Position numbers and translations under genes: made by a program. Source: Rhizobium sp. PP-CC-3A-592 (lineage in GTDB: Bacteria > Pseudomonadota > Alphaproteobacteria > Rhizobiales > Rhizobiaceae). Taken from it: a stretch of 64,000 nt of DNA. Location of the stretch: assembly GCF_003217095.1 (NCBI RefSeq), contig NZ_QJSR01000003.1:305375-369374 (forward strand). Direction: 5' to 3'. Of this stretch, positions 52,852 to 61,647 are shown piece by piece; position 1 is the first letter of the stretch, and every line of letters begins with the position of its first letter. The notes under the pieces were generated by a model. That model was not told the origin of the DNA, searched no databases, and saw only the letters and a program-made list of their open reading frames with translations.

Positions 52852-53345
52852 GGGGGATCTCCGGTCTCGCTTGCTGCGCCGTCGCGCAGGCGGTTGGCGG
52901 CGGAAAGCGCGCCGCGCAGGATGGAATGATAGCCGGTGCAGCGACAGAGATTGCCCTCCAGCGCCGACAGGATCTCCGGCTCTCCCGCCTGCCGGTTGCT
53001 GAGGAACAAGGCGGTCAGCGCCATCAAGAAGCCGGGCGCGCAATAGCCGCATTGGAAAGCGTTCTCGTCGATGAGCGCGGCCTTGACGACACGAGCAGTG
53101 TCGAAGGCGCCCAGCCCCTCCGGCGAGACGATGTCGGCACCTTCGATCTGCCAGGCCATGACGAGGCAGGCATTGACGGCCTGGCCGTTCATCATCACCG
53201 TGCAGGCGCCGCAGCGCCCGATGCCGCAGGCGATCTTGGTGGCCGTCTGGAGGTACTGGTCGCGCAGGATCTCCGAGAGCCGAGTCTCGGCCGGCGTGGC
53301 GATGGACCGCATCTCGCCGTTGAGGCGGAAGGCGATGGTGCTCAT
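52848..53345 (-). CDS. [2Fe-2S] subunit of a molybdenum hydroxylase
   Basis: A 165-residue small subunit of the xanthine dehydrogenase/CO dehydrogenase family. Plant-ferredoxin-type cysteines are Cys40, Cys45, Cys48 and Cys60; the second cluster uses Cys99, Cys102, Cys134 and Cys136 (FQCGYCAPGF and NLCRCTGYH). Both clusters are complete. It overlaps the large-subunit gene by 4 bases upstream and the ALDH gene downstream. Electrons run from molybdenum through these clusters to FAD in the fused partner. Confidence 0.95.
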   Translation of the reverse strand: MSTIAFRLNGEMRSIATPAETRLSEILRDQYLQTATKIACGIGRCGACTVMMNGQAVNACLVMAWQIEGADIVSPEGLGAFDTARVVKAALIDENAFQCGYCAPGFLMALTALFLSNRQAGEPEILSALEGNLCRCTGYHSILRGALSAANRLRDGAASETGDPP

Positions 53346-56300
53346 ACGCGTGCTCCGATCGCGTCCAGAAGGCCTTCCGGACAGAAGGGGACGGTCAGCG
53401 GCGTCTTGCCGGCGGTCTGGCCGGCGGTCTGGCCGATGGCCTTTCCAACGGCGTTGGCGATGGCCGGGGTGATCGCGCCGATCCCGAGTTCGCCGGCACC
53501 GCGCGGGCCGAGGCCGTCGCCCTCATCCAGCCCTTCCAGCGCAAAGACCGACATGCTGCGCGCCGTATCGCGGATGCCGGGCAGCATGTAGGTGTCGAGA
53601 TTGGTGGTCACATAGGCACCGTCCAGCATCCGCGCGTCCTCGGTCAGGGTGAAGCCCAGCCCCTGGATCGCCCCGCCCTCCATCTGCCCGAGATAGGCGG
53701 CGACGTCGAGAACCGGGCCTGCGGCCGTGTGCTGGTGGATATCGAGGACGCGGACGGCGCCCGTGATCCGGCTCACCGCCACGCGCACGATGCAGGCGCC
53801 GAAGGCGAAGATGTAACGGGCGTTGCCGGCCGTGTGCTCCGTCTTGGGAAAGTCGAAGGCGACCGTGACGGACGGCCGTGCGTCAGGCGCAAGCGCCGCG
53901 GCCAGGTCGCGAAAGCGCAGGAGCAGCCGTCCGCTGTTGCTGCGGCGGTCGGCGATGCCGCCGGGCGCCAGTTTCAGGCCGTCGGCGGGCCGGTCGAGGA
54001 GACGGGCGGCGGCGTCCGCCAACCGGGCGGAAAACTCCGGGCCCGCCAGTCGCGCGGCCCGCCAGACGACATAACCGCCGCGCGAGGCGCTGGTCGAGCC
54101 GGAATCGGGGGCAAGCGCCGTGTCGCCGGTGACGGGCAGGATATCGTCGCGGCTGCAGCCGAGCTCGGCGGACACGGCCGCCTGAACGGAGGTGAGCAGT
54201 CCCTGTCCCATCTCGTCCAACCCGTAGGCCGCCTCGATCAGCCCGTCGGCGCGCAAGCGCAGGCGCCCGCCGGCCGGATCGGGCACTAGCGAGCCGAGCC
54301 CGTTGCCCTGATAGTTCAGCGCCATGCCCGTGCCGATCACCTCTTCGCCGTCGCCGGGCCCGGGATCGTCCCAGAGCGGGCTTGCGGCGGCGGCCTCCAG
54401 CATGTCCGCGAGGCGCTCCGACGGGGCGACGGTCTGGCCGAGAAAACCGGGTGAGCCTTGGGCGCGCAGGTTCCGTCGGCGGATCTCCACGGGCGTCAGA
54501 CCGCAGAGGTCCGCCAGCGCATCCATCTGGCATTCGATCGCATAGGTCATCTGGTTGGCACCGAAGCCGCGAAAGGCGCCGCAGACGCCGTTATTGGTAT
54601 AGGCAAGCCGCCCGCGTGTCGAAACATGCGGGATCACATAGGGACCGGCCACGTGCTCGAGCGCGGTTTCGAGCACGCCGGGACCGAGCGAGGCATAGGC
54701 ACCGGCATCGGCGAGCAGATCCACCTCCTGCGCGATCAGGCGCCCGGAGGCGTCGCAAGCGGTGCGCATGCGGATGATCATCGGATGACGCTTGATGCCG
54801 GATATTACCGATTCGGCCCGCGAAAGCTGGAGGCGCACCGGCTTGCCGGATTTGATCGCCAGCAAGGCCAGCGCCGGCTGCACCGTCAGCTCGTCCTTGC
54901 CACCGAAAGCGCCGCCGGTCGGGCTGGTGACGACGCGGATCGTTTCCTCCGGACGCCCGAGAATGCGCGCCAGCTGCAGCCGGTCGCGCGCGCCGTGCTG
55001 GCCGCCGACGAAGACGGCGAGCGATCCGTCCGGCTCGACACGCGCAAAGCCGCCTTCCGTTTCCATGAAACCATGCATCTGGCGCGAGGTCTCGTAGCGC
55101 CGCTCGACGACATGCGCAGCACCCCCGAACCCGGCCGCGACGTCGCCGCGCGAGAAATGCAGGATCCGCTGCAGGTTGCCGCCCGCATGGATCGCCGGGG
55201 CTGCGTCCGACAGCGCCTCTTCGGGGTCGGTCACGACGGGCAAGTCTTCATAGTCCACCCGGATCAGTGCGAGCGCCGCCTCCGCCGTGGCCGCATCGAC
55301 GGCCGCGACGGCGGCCACGGGATCGCCGACAAAGCGCACCCTGTCGAAGCAGAAGGCCGGCTGGTCCTGCACCACGATGCCGAACGCATTCTCGCCGCGA
55401 ATGTCGCGGTGCGTGACGACCGCCGCGACGCCGGGCAGCGCCTCGGCCGCGCTGGTATCGATTGACAGGATGCGCGCATGCGGGCGACCGGCCCTGAGAA
55501 TCCGCCCGACCAGCATGCCCGCCTCCCGCTGGTCCGTCAGGTAGGGAAGTGTTCCGGAAACCTTGCGCTCCATGTCGGGCCGGACGTGCCAGCGATGCGC
55601 CTGGTCCTTTCGGGTCAGGCGGATCTCCGTTGGCGTACGCGGCGTCTCCAGTTCTGCCGATCTCTCGGGCACGGGAGCCTCCGCCGGGCGGGATCGTCCG
55701 GCATCCCGCAAACCCTGCACCAGCGCATTGGCCGCAACCATCCGCCTGTACCGCCCCGACCGGAACGCATCGTCCGGCGCGTCGATCGCGGCGATCAGCG
55801 CGGAGCGCAGCGCCGGCCAGTCGATCCCGGCGACATCCTGTCCTGTGAGCAGCCGCTCCATCTCCAACAGTCTGCGCGGCACGATGATACCGCCGCCGAT
55901 CGCAAGGCGCGCCGCGACGATGGTGCCATCGCGGCAATCGAGACGGCCCGCGATACCGATGACGCTGGGGGTGAAGGCGGCACGCAGGCCGATCTTGCGC
56001 TGGGTCCAGCGGCTCTGGGAATCCGGCACCGGCAGGTGCACCGCCTCCAGCACCTCGGCCGGGTCGGCCGGGCGGCGGAGCCAGCCGGAAAGGGGCTCGC
56101 GGAAGCGCCCGTCTCTGCCTGTCACCTCAAGCGTCGCGTCCAGCGCCAGCAACGCCGGCAGGAGGCAGCCGGTGCGGCCGACGATGTTGCCGCCGACCGT
56201 GGCAAGGTTGCGCACCGCAGGCCCGGCCACTGTGCGGGCGGCGGCCTGCAGCAGCGGCAGGTGATGCGCCACGCGCTCGCTGGAGCAGAGAAGGCTGAGC

Positions 56301-56533
56301 GGCGACAACGCCCCGATCCGCAGGCCCGCCGCATCCCCCGTGATCCCCTTGAGACCGGGAATGCGGCCGAGGTCGATCAGCCGTGCCGGCTTGGGCAGGC
56401 CGCGGGCCCACTCCAGTTGCAGCGCCGTGCCGCCGGCGACGAGACGCGCGTCGCCCTGAAGCAGGTCTAGCGCGTCCTGAACGCTGGCCGGGTGCAGGAC
56501 CTCGAGGGAAAGGAGGTGCGGGAGATCGGCCAT
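53342..56533 (-). CDS. Fused FAD-binding and molybdopterin hydroxylase large subunit
   Basis: A 1063-residue protein joining a CoxM-type FAD domain (about residues 1-285; ATVGGNIVG and the GGTALQLEW motif) to a CoxL/XdhB-type molybdopterin domain (about 320-1063). The latter has GGAFGGKDELTVQPALALLA, GAFRGFGANQMTYAIECQMD and the catalytic Glu in GPRGAGELGIGA. Separate subunits are the usual arrangement, so the order FAD-then-Mo in one chain is unusual. It hydroxylates a carbon next to ring nitrogen in N-heterocycles such as purines, nicotinate or quinoline-type rings; the exact ring is unknown. Start: ATG 56533, or GTG 56539 overlapping the upstream stop. Confidence 0.9.
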   Translation of the reverse strand: MADLPHLLSLEVLHPASVQDALDLLQGDARLVAGGTALQLEWARGLPKPARLIDLGRIPGLKGITGDAAGLRIGALSPLSLLCSSERVAHHLPLLQAAARTVAGPAVRNLATVGGNIVGRTGCLLPALLALDATLEVTGRDGRFREPLSGWLRRPADPAEVLEAVHLPVPDSQSRWTQRKIGLRAAFTPSVIGIAGRLDCRDGTIVAARLAIGGGIIVPRRLLEMERLLTGQDVAGIDWPALRSALIAAIDAPDDAFRSGRYRRMVAANALVQGLRDAGRSRPAEAPVPERSAELETPRTPTEIRLTRKDQAHRWHVRPDMERKVSGTLPYLTDQREAGMLVGRILRAGRPHARILSIDTSAAEALPGVAAVVTHRDIRGENAFGIVVQDQPAFCFDRVRFVGDPVAAVAAVDAATAEAALALIRVDYEDLPVVTDPEEALSDAAPAIHAGGNLQRILHFSRGDVAAGFGGAAHVVERRYETSRQMHGFMETEGGFARVEPDGSLAVFVGGQHGARDRLQLARILGRPEETIRVVTSPTGGAFGGKDELTVQPALALLAIKSGKPVRLQLSRAESVISGIKRHPMIIRMRTACDASGRLIAQEVDLLADAGAYASLGPGVLETALEHVAGPYVIPHVSTRGRLAYTNNGVCGAFRGFGANQMTYAIECQMDALADLCGLTPVEIRRRNLRAQGSPGFLGQTVAPSERLADMLEAAAASPLWDDPGPGDGEEVIGTGMALNYQGNGLGSLVPDPAGGRLRLRADGLIEAAYGLDEMGQGLLTSVQAAVSAELGCSRDDILPVTGDTALAPDSGSTSASRGGYVVWRAARLAGPEFSARLADAAARLLDRPADGLKLAPGGIADRRSNSGRLLLRFRDLAAALAPDARPSVTVAFDFPKTEHTAGNARYIFAFGACIVRVAVSRITGAVRVLDIHQHTAAGPVLDVAAYLGQMEGGAIQGLGFTLTEDARMLDGAYVTTNLDTYMLPGIRDTARSMSVFALEGLDEGDGLGPRGAGELGIGAITPAIANAVGKAIGQTAGQTAGKTPLTVPFCPEGLLDAIGARV

Positions 56534-56535
56534 CG

Positions 56536-57456
56536 TCACCCCGCCCCGGTAACGGTGCCGAATCGCAGGCCCTTTTCCTTCAGCCAGCGGCGATAAGCGA
56601 TGGAGGAGGAGTCAGCACGGGTCGGAATTTCCCGCCGGGGCTCCATCGGCAGGAGCAGCGGGCGCTGGTTCTCCACGATGATGCGGTCCTGCAGGAAAAT
56701 TACCTGCTCGAAATGCAGGAGCGAGGTCTGGGTGGAGGCCGTATCCACCAGATACATGACCGGCTGTGCCCGGCAGAGATCCTCCTCGATCGGCTGAATG
56801 AACAGCGCGATGGCGTCAAGCCGGTCGGGGGCCGTCGGACAGACGCGGTAGAGCATCACCACGAAGGGCATCGGTACCCGGTAGGTCAGTTGCACGAAGC
56901 CACCCTCGCTCTCGGTGGCGGCGATCCGCGGCTGGAAGAAGGTGCAGTTGGTCGCCCACACCTCGTCCACGTCGCGGCGGATCTCGCTGAGATAGCTCGG
57001 CACCTCCGTGTTCGGCTCGGCGCCCAGAATATCGGCATGGACGAACGGGAAATGCGCCATGTCGAGAAAATTCTCCACCACCCGCAAGCCGGAGGCACGC
57101 ATCGTCACCCAGCCGCAGGGCACGAACCGGCGATCGGTCTCCAGCGCCTCCGAAATGTCGAAGATGTCCCGACGCGGCGCGCCGAGCGTCGTCCATACGC
57201 AACCGTATTTCTCCCGCACAGGGAGTGGCGGGCCGGCAGGCGCCTCGCGGACGGTGATGCCATCGGCGCCGCGCGACACGATGATGTCCTGCCCGAGCAG
57301 GCGGGTGAAAACGGGCGTGTCTTGGATCTCGGCCGCTGTTTCGACCGCATACCATTCGTCGAGCGCTGCACTGTCGGTCGTCTTTGCCACCTGTCTTGCT
57401 CCGTTGCCCTTTGCCGGTGTTCGGAATGCTCTGCAACCGGCGGCCGGTCCTGTCAT
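56536..57456 (-). CDS. Ring-hydroxylating oxygenase alpha subunit lacking the Rieske cluster
   Basis: A 306-residue protein (284 if it starts at GTG 57390). The VanA-type catalytic domain is present, with the mononuclear iron motif ENFLDMAHFPFVH giving Asp132, His135 and His140. The Rieske binding motif C-x-H...C-x-x-H is missing: the chain passes from the strand DIIVSRGADGITV directly to REKYGCVWTTLG, the segment normally after the cluster. Only the Rieske part is lost. NdmC, the N7-demethylase of caffeine-degrading Pseudomonas, is a known precedent; it borrows a Rieske domain from a partner reductase. ATG 57456 overlaps the preceding stop. Confidence 0.8.
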   Translation of the reverse strand: MTGPAAGCRAFRTPAKGNGARQVAKTTDSAALDEWYAVETAAEIQDTPVFTRLLGQDIIVSRGADGITVREAPAGPPLPVREKYGCVWTTLGAPRRDIFDISEALETDRRFVPCGWVTMRASGLRVVENFLDMAHFPFVHADILGAEPNTEVPSYLSEIRRDVDEVWATNCTFFQPRIAATESEGGFVQLTYRVPMPFVVMLYRVCPTAPDRLDAIALFIQPIEEDLCRAQPVMYLVDTASTQTSLLHFEQVIFLQDRIIVENQRPLLLPMEPRREIPTRADSSSIAYRRWLKEKGLRFGTVTGAG

Positions 57457-58838
57457 TGCCCCGCTTTCGTCCACTGCGCCGTGCCTTCATTATTCTCCGC
57501 GAGCCAGGCGGCCCGGCGGGCAAAATGGGGTGGAGCGAGGCGGTGGATGTCGGCGATGATGTGGTCGAGGTCTGCGGTTTTCAGCACGCCGTCCTCAGCC
57601 AGGATCCTGCCGTCCACCATGGTCAGGCGAACATCGCTGCCGCGCACGGCGTGGACCAGATTGTGCTGCAGGTTGAAGTAGGGACCATCGGAAAAGACCG
57701 GCGTCATCCGCGGCGTATCGGTGCGCACCGCGATCAGGTCGGCGCGCTTGCCGGCTTCCAGCGATCCGATCTCGTGGTCGAGGCCGATGGCCCGCGCGCC
57801 CGTGATCGTCGCCATGCGCAGCACGTCCCAACTGTCCATGGCGGCGGCGTCGAGGTCTTTCAGCTTGCCGAGGAGGGAAGTCACCTTCATCTCCTCGAAC
57901 ATGTCGAAATTGTTGTTCTCCTTCTCGCCGTCCGTGCCGATGCCGACCGGCACACCGGCGGCAAGCATATCGGCCACCAACGCGATGCCGCTTGCAAGCT
58001 TCATGTTGCTCACCGGATTGTGGGCGACGGAGACGGTATGGTTCGAGATCAGGTCGATTTCCGACGCATCAAGCCAAACGCCGTGGGCGATCATGGTGCG
58101 CGGCGCCTCGAAGAAGCCGAGCTCCTTCAGGGCGAACATCGGGCGCTTGCCATAACGCCTGTCGAATTCGGCAAGCTCGATCTGTGCCTCGCTGCAATGG
58201 GTGTGAAAACCGGTATCGTAGCGTTTTGCAAGGTCGATGGCGCGCTGCTGGCCGGCCTCGTCCGCATAGAACAAATGCTCCAGCCCGACCCAGACATTGA
58301 CGCGGCCACCGGCCTTGCGGTGCCACGTCTGCAGCATGGCCTCGTTCATGTCGAGCGTGTCGAAATAGTTGTAATCCGGGTGTTCGCCGACATAGGGAAC
58401 CGCCACCAGCCGGTTGCCGATGATCTCCGCCGCGCGCGCGCTGCCCTCCATGAAGCGCCACATGTCGACCACCGTCGTCGTGCCGCCGAGCACGGATTCC
58501 GCGTAGCAGAGAAAGGAGGCGGCCTCGGCTTCCTCCGGGCGCAGCATGCGGTGCATCGGGTTGATGTGCAGGGTCAGCCAGTCCCAGACCGGCAGATGCT
58601 CGGCCGTCCCGCGGAGAAATCCGGAATGGGCATGCGCATTGACGAGGCCCGGCATCAGCAGGCAGTTCGTCATCCTCTTGACCGGCACCCGGACGTTGAC
58701 CGCCGTCAACGTATCCACCGGCCCGACGGCCAGGATGCGGCCGTCCTCGATCAGCACGGCGCCACCCGCAATCACGCTGTTTGCGGCGTCCATGGTCAGG
58801 AGCGTATCGCCGGCGATGATCAGCTTGTCCGTTGCCAT
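57453..58838 (-). CDS. Amidohydrolase of the AtzA/TrzN/guanine deaminase-like branch
   Basis: A 461-residue zinc or iron hydrolase. Metal ligands are His69 and His71 (NAHAHSGFLRGT), His in THCSEAQIE, His in IAHGVWLDASE and Asp in GIGTDGEKENNNFDMFEEMK. This branch deaminates or dechlorinates N-heteroaromatics (guanine, 8-oxoguanine, cytosine, S-adenosylhomocysteine, triazines). Which one is not readable. ATG 58838 is used, with GGGAC upstream, and gives the family length; GTG 58883 would overlap the GMC stop. Its C-terminus overlaps the next gene by ATGA. Confidence 0.88.
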   Translation of the reverse strand: MATDKLIIAGDTLLTMDAANSVIAGGAVLIEDGRILAVGPVDTLTAVNVRVPVKRMTNCLLMPGLVNAHAHSGFLRGTAEHLPVWDWLTLHINPMHRMLRPEEAEAASFLCYAESVLGGTTTVVDMWRFMEGSARAAEIIGNRLVAVPYVGEHPDYNYFDTLDMNEAMLQTWHRKAGGRVNVWVGLEHLFYADEAGQQRAIDLAKRYDTGFHTHCSEAQIELAEFDRRYGKRPMFALKELGFFEAPRTMIAHGVWLDASEIDLISNHTVSVAHNPVSNMKLASGIALVADMLAAGVPVGIGTDGEKENNNFDMFEEMKVTSLLGKLKDLDAAAMDSWDVLRMATITGARAIGLDHEIGSLEAGKRADLIAVRTDTPRMTPVFSDGPYFNLQHNLVHAVRGSDVRLTMVDGRILAEDGVLKTADLDHIIADIHRLAPPHFARRAAWLAENNEGTAQWTKAGQ

Positions 58839-58879
58839 TCTCTGTCCCGTTCCGGTTGAGGGTCTGTCGGTCATAGGTC

Positions 58880-60445
58880 TCACGCCGCTCGCAGCAGAAA
58901 GTCGGCCGCGCGTTCGCCGATCATGGTCACCGGTGCATGGGTGTTGCAGGTGGGAATGATAGGGATTACCGAGGCGTCTGCGATGGTCAGGCCCTCGACG
59001 CCGCGCACCCGCAGGCGGGCGTCCGTCACCGCCATATCGCCCGCGCCCATGGCGCAGGTGCCGCAGACGTGAAAGAAGGTCGAGCAGGCGTTGCGGATAT
59101 AGGCGACGATCTCGCGGCGCGAGAGCCGGGAGGCCGGCGCGAGATGGCCGCCGAACCAGTCGGCATAGGCGCGGGTCTGCACGAGGTCCAACACGGTTTC
59201 CACCGAGATGACCAGCGCGTCGAGATCGGCTTGTTCGGCCAGGTAGTTCGGCTGAATCTCCATCCGACCGCCGGGCTCGGCACCGAGCAACCGCAGATGC
59301 CCGATGCTTTTGGAGCGCATCAGGCCGCAGCCGATGGAGAAGACCTCGCCGGAGAGGTCGTGAAGCTCACGAATGCGCGCCTCCGCGCCGTTGCCCTGGA
59401 TCGGAAACGCATGGAGGTCCGCCTGCGGCAGGGCGGCCGACGACTTCCAGTTGATCATGGTCCCGCCGCCATTGCCGACGACCGGCCCCAGCGGTTGCCT
59501 CGCCCGGAACACGCAGGACTGGACCAGCGGATGATCCTGCAAATTGCGTCCGACGCCAGGCAGCGAAGCGAGGACATCCACGCCGAGCCGGGAGAGCTCC
59601 GCCGGATCGCCGATGCCCGATTGCATGAGGAGGCGCGGCGTATCGATGGCGCCGAGTGCGAGCACGACCTGCGTGGTGGCGCGAGTCTCGCACAGGCGCC
59701 CTTCGACCAGATGATGAACGCCGACGCAGCGGCCGTGCGCGAAGCCGAGACGGACCGCGAGCGACCCGGTCAGCACCGTCAGGTGCGGGTGCGCAAGGAT
59801 CGGCCGGAGATAGCCCGTCGCCGAACTCCAGCGCTTGCCGCCCGAAATGTTGAAATTGGCGATCGCCGCCCCTTCGTTATCAGGCCCGTTCGGATCGTCG
59901 ATGACCGGAATTCCAAGCTCCGCCGCGCCGCCCAGCATGGCGCCGGCGACCGGATGAACGGGCGCACCGCGCTCGATGCGCAGGGGGCCGCCGGCGCCCC
60001 GCAGCTCTGTCTCGCCGTCCTCCCAGTCCTCCGCGCGCTTGAAGAAGGGCAGCACGTCGGCAAAGGACCAGCCCTCGCATCCGGCCTCTCCCCAGGCGTC
60101 GTAGTCCATCGGATGGCCGCGATACCACATCATGGCATTGATCGCCGACGAGCCGCCCAGCACCTTGCCGCGCGGAATGCCGATCGTCCGGCCGTTCACC
60201 CGTTCCGTCGGCGCGTAATCGTAGCCCCAGTCGTAGGCGCCACGCCCAAGCGGTACCCAGGCGGCGGGATCGTCCAGCGCCGAAACGTCGAGACCGGCCG
60301 GACCGGCCTCGATCAGGAGCACGGTCGCATCCGCCCCCTCGACCAGCCGACGCGCCACGGCACAGCCGCCCGAACCCGAGCCGACGACGATATAGTCGTA
60401 AGCTGGAGCAAGCGTTCGGACGGGCAGGATGGTCGGGTGCGCCAT
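58880..60445 (-). CDS. GMC family oxidoreductase (choline dehydrogenase-like)
   Basis: A 521-residue FAD enzyme. The ADP-binding loop YIVVGSGSGGCAVARRL is at the N-terminus; GGSSAINAMMWYRGHPMDYDAW is the GMC signature 1 region; GAIDTPRLLMQSGIGDPAEL is signature 2; and the late active-site His lies in CNTHAPVTMIGERAADFLL. Family enzymes oxidise primary or secondary alcohols. Its position between the TPP decarboxylase and the amidohydrolase, together with ALDH at the end, suggests alcohol-to-aldehyde-to-acid chemistry in one pathway. The start is three bases after the TPP beta gene. Confidence 0.9.
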   Translation of the reverse strand: MAHPTILPVRTLAPAYDYIVVGSGSGGCAVARRLVEGADATVLLIEAGPAGLDVSALDDPAAWVPLGRGAYDWGYDYAPTERVNGRTIGIPRGKVLGGSSAINAMMWYRGHPMDYDAWGEAGCEGWSFADVLPFFKRAEDWEDGETELRGAGGPLRIERGAPVHPVAGAMLGGAAELGIPVIDDPNGPDNEGAAIANFNISGGKRWSSATGYLRPILAHPHLTVLTGSLAVRLGFAHGRCVGVHHLVEGRLCETRATTQVVLALGAIDTPRLLMQSGIGDPAELSRLGVDVLASLPGVGRNLQDHPLVQSCVFRARQPLGPVVGNGGGTMINWKSSAALPQADLHAFPIQGNGAEARIRELHDLSGEVFSIGCGLMRSKSIGHLRLLGAEPGGRMEIQPNYLAEQADLDALVISVETVLDLVQTRAYADWFGGHLAPASRLSRREIVAYIRNACSTFFHVCGTCAMGAGDMAVTDARLRVRGVEGLTIADASVIPIIPTCNTHAPVTMIGERAADFLLRAA

Positions 60446-60448
60446 GGT

Positions 60449-61057
60449 CTAGTTGTGCTCGCTCGGCCCCATGATGACCACGCTCTCGCTGGCCTCCACA
60501 TGGCGCACGAAGATGTACTTGTCCTCACGCCCGTCGCTGTGCTTGCGCCGGATGTCCGGCTGCACGCTGCCGGCCACCTTGGCGACGACCAGATAAGGCA
60601 CGTCGGCGGACAGGCCGGCCTGGCAATGGGCGTCGAATTCCTCCACCGTTCGGGCGGTAAACGCATTGTCCACGCCGCAGCCGCGCGCGATGGCGGCGAT
60701 GTCGACGCGGCCGAAGGCCGTGTGTGTCGGAGGGCCGCCGATCGATTGGTAGCACTCGTTGTCCCAGACGACGACGAACAGGTTCTTCGGCTGCTCGTTG
60801 CCGAGGGTCGCCAGAATGCCGAGATTGAACATCATGCCGCCATCGGTATCGAGCGAGACCACGCGCCGGTGCGGCAGACCGGCGGCGAGCCCGAAGGCTT
60901 GCGGCGTGACGCAGCCGAGCTGCTGCTGGAAGAGGCTTGCCGCGCGCATGTGCGGGGCGGCATTGTACCACTCGTCGACGCTGCCGCCGAGCGACAGGAT
61001 CACCAGTTCGTCCTTCAGCCGCGCGGCGAGCGCCGTCATGCAGTCGAAACGCTTCAT
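60449..61057 (-). CDS. TPP-dependent decarboxylase beta subunit (sulfopyruvate/phosphonopyruvate decarboxylase-like)
   Basis: A 202-residue C-terminal half of a split thiamine diphosphate enzyme. The cofactor-binding motif is formed by Asp72-Gly73-Gly74 in SLDTDGGMMFNLG and Asn100 in VVVWDNECYQS, followed by PTHTAFGRVDIAAIARGCG. It resembles ComE/SPDC beta and phosphonopyruvate decarboxylase C-terminal halves. It overlaps the alpha gene by 4 bases, so the heteromer is made stoichiometrically. It would decarboxylate a 2-oxo acid to an aldehyde. The actual acid (sulfo-, phosphono- or carbon-based) is unknown. Confidence 0.87.
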   Translation of the reverse strand: MKRFDCMTALAARLKDELVILSLGGSVDEWYNAAPHMRAASLFQQQLGCVTPQAFGLAAGLPHRRVVSLDTDGGMMFNLGILATLGNEQPKNLFVVVWDNECYQSIGGPPTHTAFGRVDIAAIARGCGVDNAFTARTVEEFDAHCQAGLSADVPYLVVAKVAGSVQPDIRRKHSDGREDKYIFVRHVEASESVVIMGPSEHN

Positions 61058-61554
61058 CGCACGATCTCCCCGCCAAGCGCGATCGCCGAATGATAGTAAC
61101 CGGCATAGGACCAATTGTAGGCATCGACGATCGCCCGCTCGATGCCGTCTTCCTCGCGTACCACGCGGTAGGGAATCCGCAGCGCGTCGAGCACGGGCTC
61201 CATGGTGATGCCGTGGGGGATCGCCCACCAGTTGTTCTCGCCCAGCTCGCCGCGATAGCTCATCAGCATCACGACCGGAATGCCGGCACCGAGACCCATG
61301 CGGGCGAGCGGTTCGACGGCGGCGCGCAGGCCGGAATTCTCCATCACCAGCGCGGCGCGCTTGCCCGAAAGGAACACGCCGCCGCAGATGGCCGCGCCCT
61401 CGCCCTCGTTGGTGACGCGGATGGTGCGGATGTCGGGGTCGGCGTCGAGCGCCGGATAGAGTTCCTTGAACAGCGAGTCCGGCAGGTAGCAGACGATGCT
61501 GACGCCCGCCTTCTTCAACCCCCGGATCACCGCATCGACGGCCGATTGCTTCAT
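61054..61554 (-). CDS. TPP-dependent decarboxylase alpha subunit (ComD-like)
   Basis: A 166-residue N-terminal (pyrimidine) half of the split TPP enzyme. IVCYLPDSLFKELY and VTNEGEGAAICGGVFLSGK hold the catalytic glutamate (Glu50 or Glu52); VMENSGLRAAVEPLARM and SYRGELGENNWWAIPHGI complete the family pattern. Start ATG 61554 follows an AAAGGA. Ninety-three bases separate it from the LysR gene; this is the only sizeable gap in the operon and may hold a promoter. It pairs with the beta subunit above. Confidence 0.87.
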   Translation of the reverse strand: MKQSAVDAVIRGLKKAGVSIVCYLPDSLFKELYPALDADPDIRTIRVTNEGEGAAICGGVFLSGKRAALVMENSGLRAAVEPLARMGLGAGIPVVMLMSYRGELGENNWWAIPHGITMEPVLDALRIPYRVVREEDGIERAIVDAYNWSYAGYYHSAIALGGEIVR

Positions 61555-61647
61555 GATGCATCCTTTCGAGGAGAGCAGGGTGGCAAGAACGCGGTGTTCC
61601 GAATAGTCCTTGATTTTGTCACGAACCGGTGCGCCAGACGCAACATG

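Noticed and set aside
58937-61093. 718-residue plus-strand open frame opposite the GMC and TPP genes
   Set aside because: No start signal or recognisable domain; the opposite strand encodes clear enzymes.
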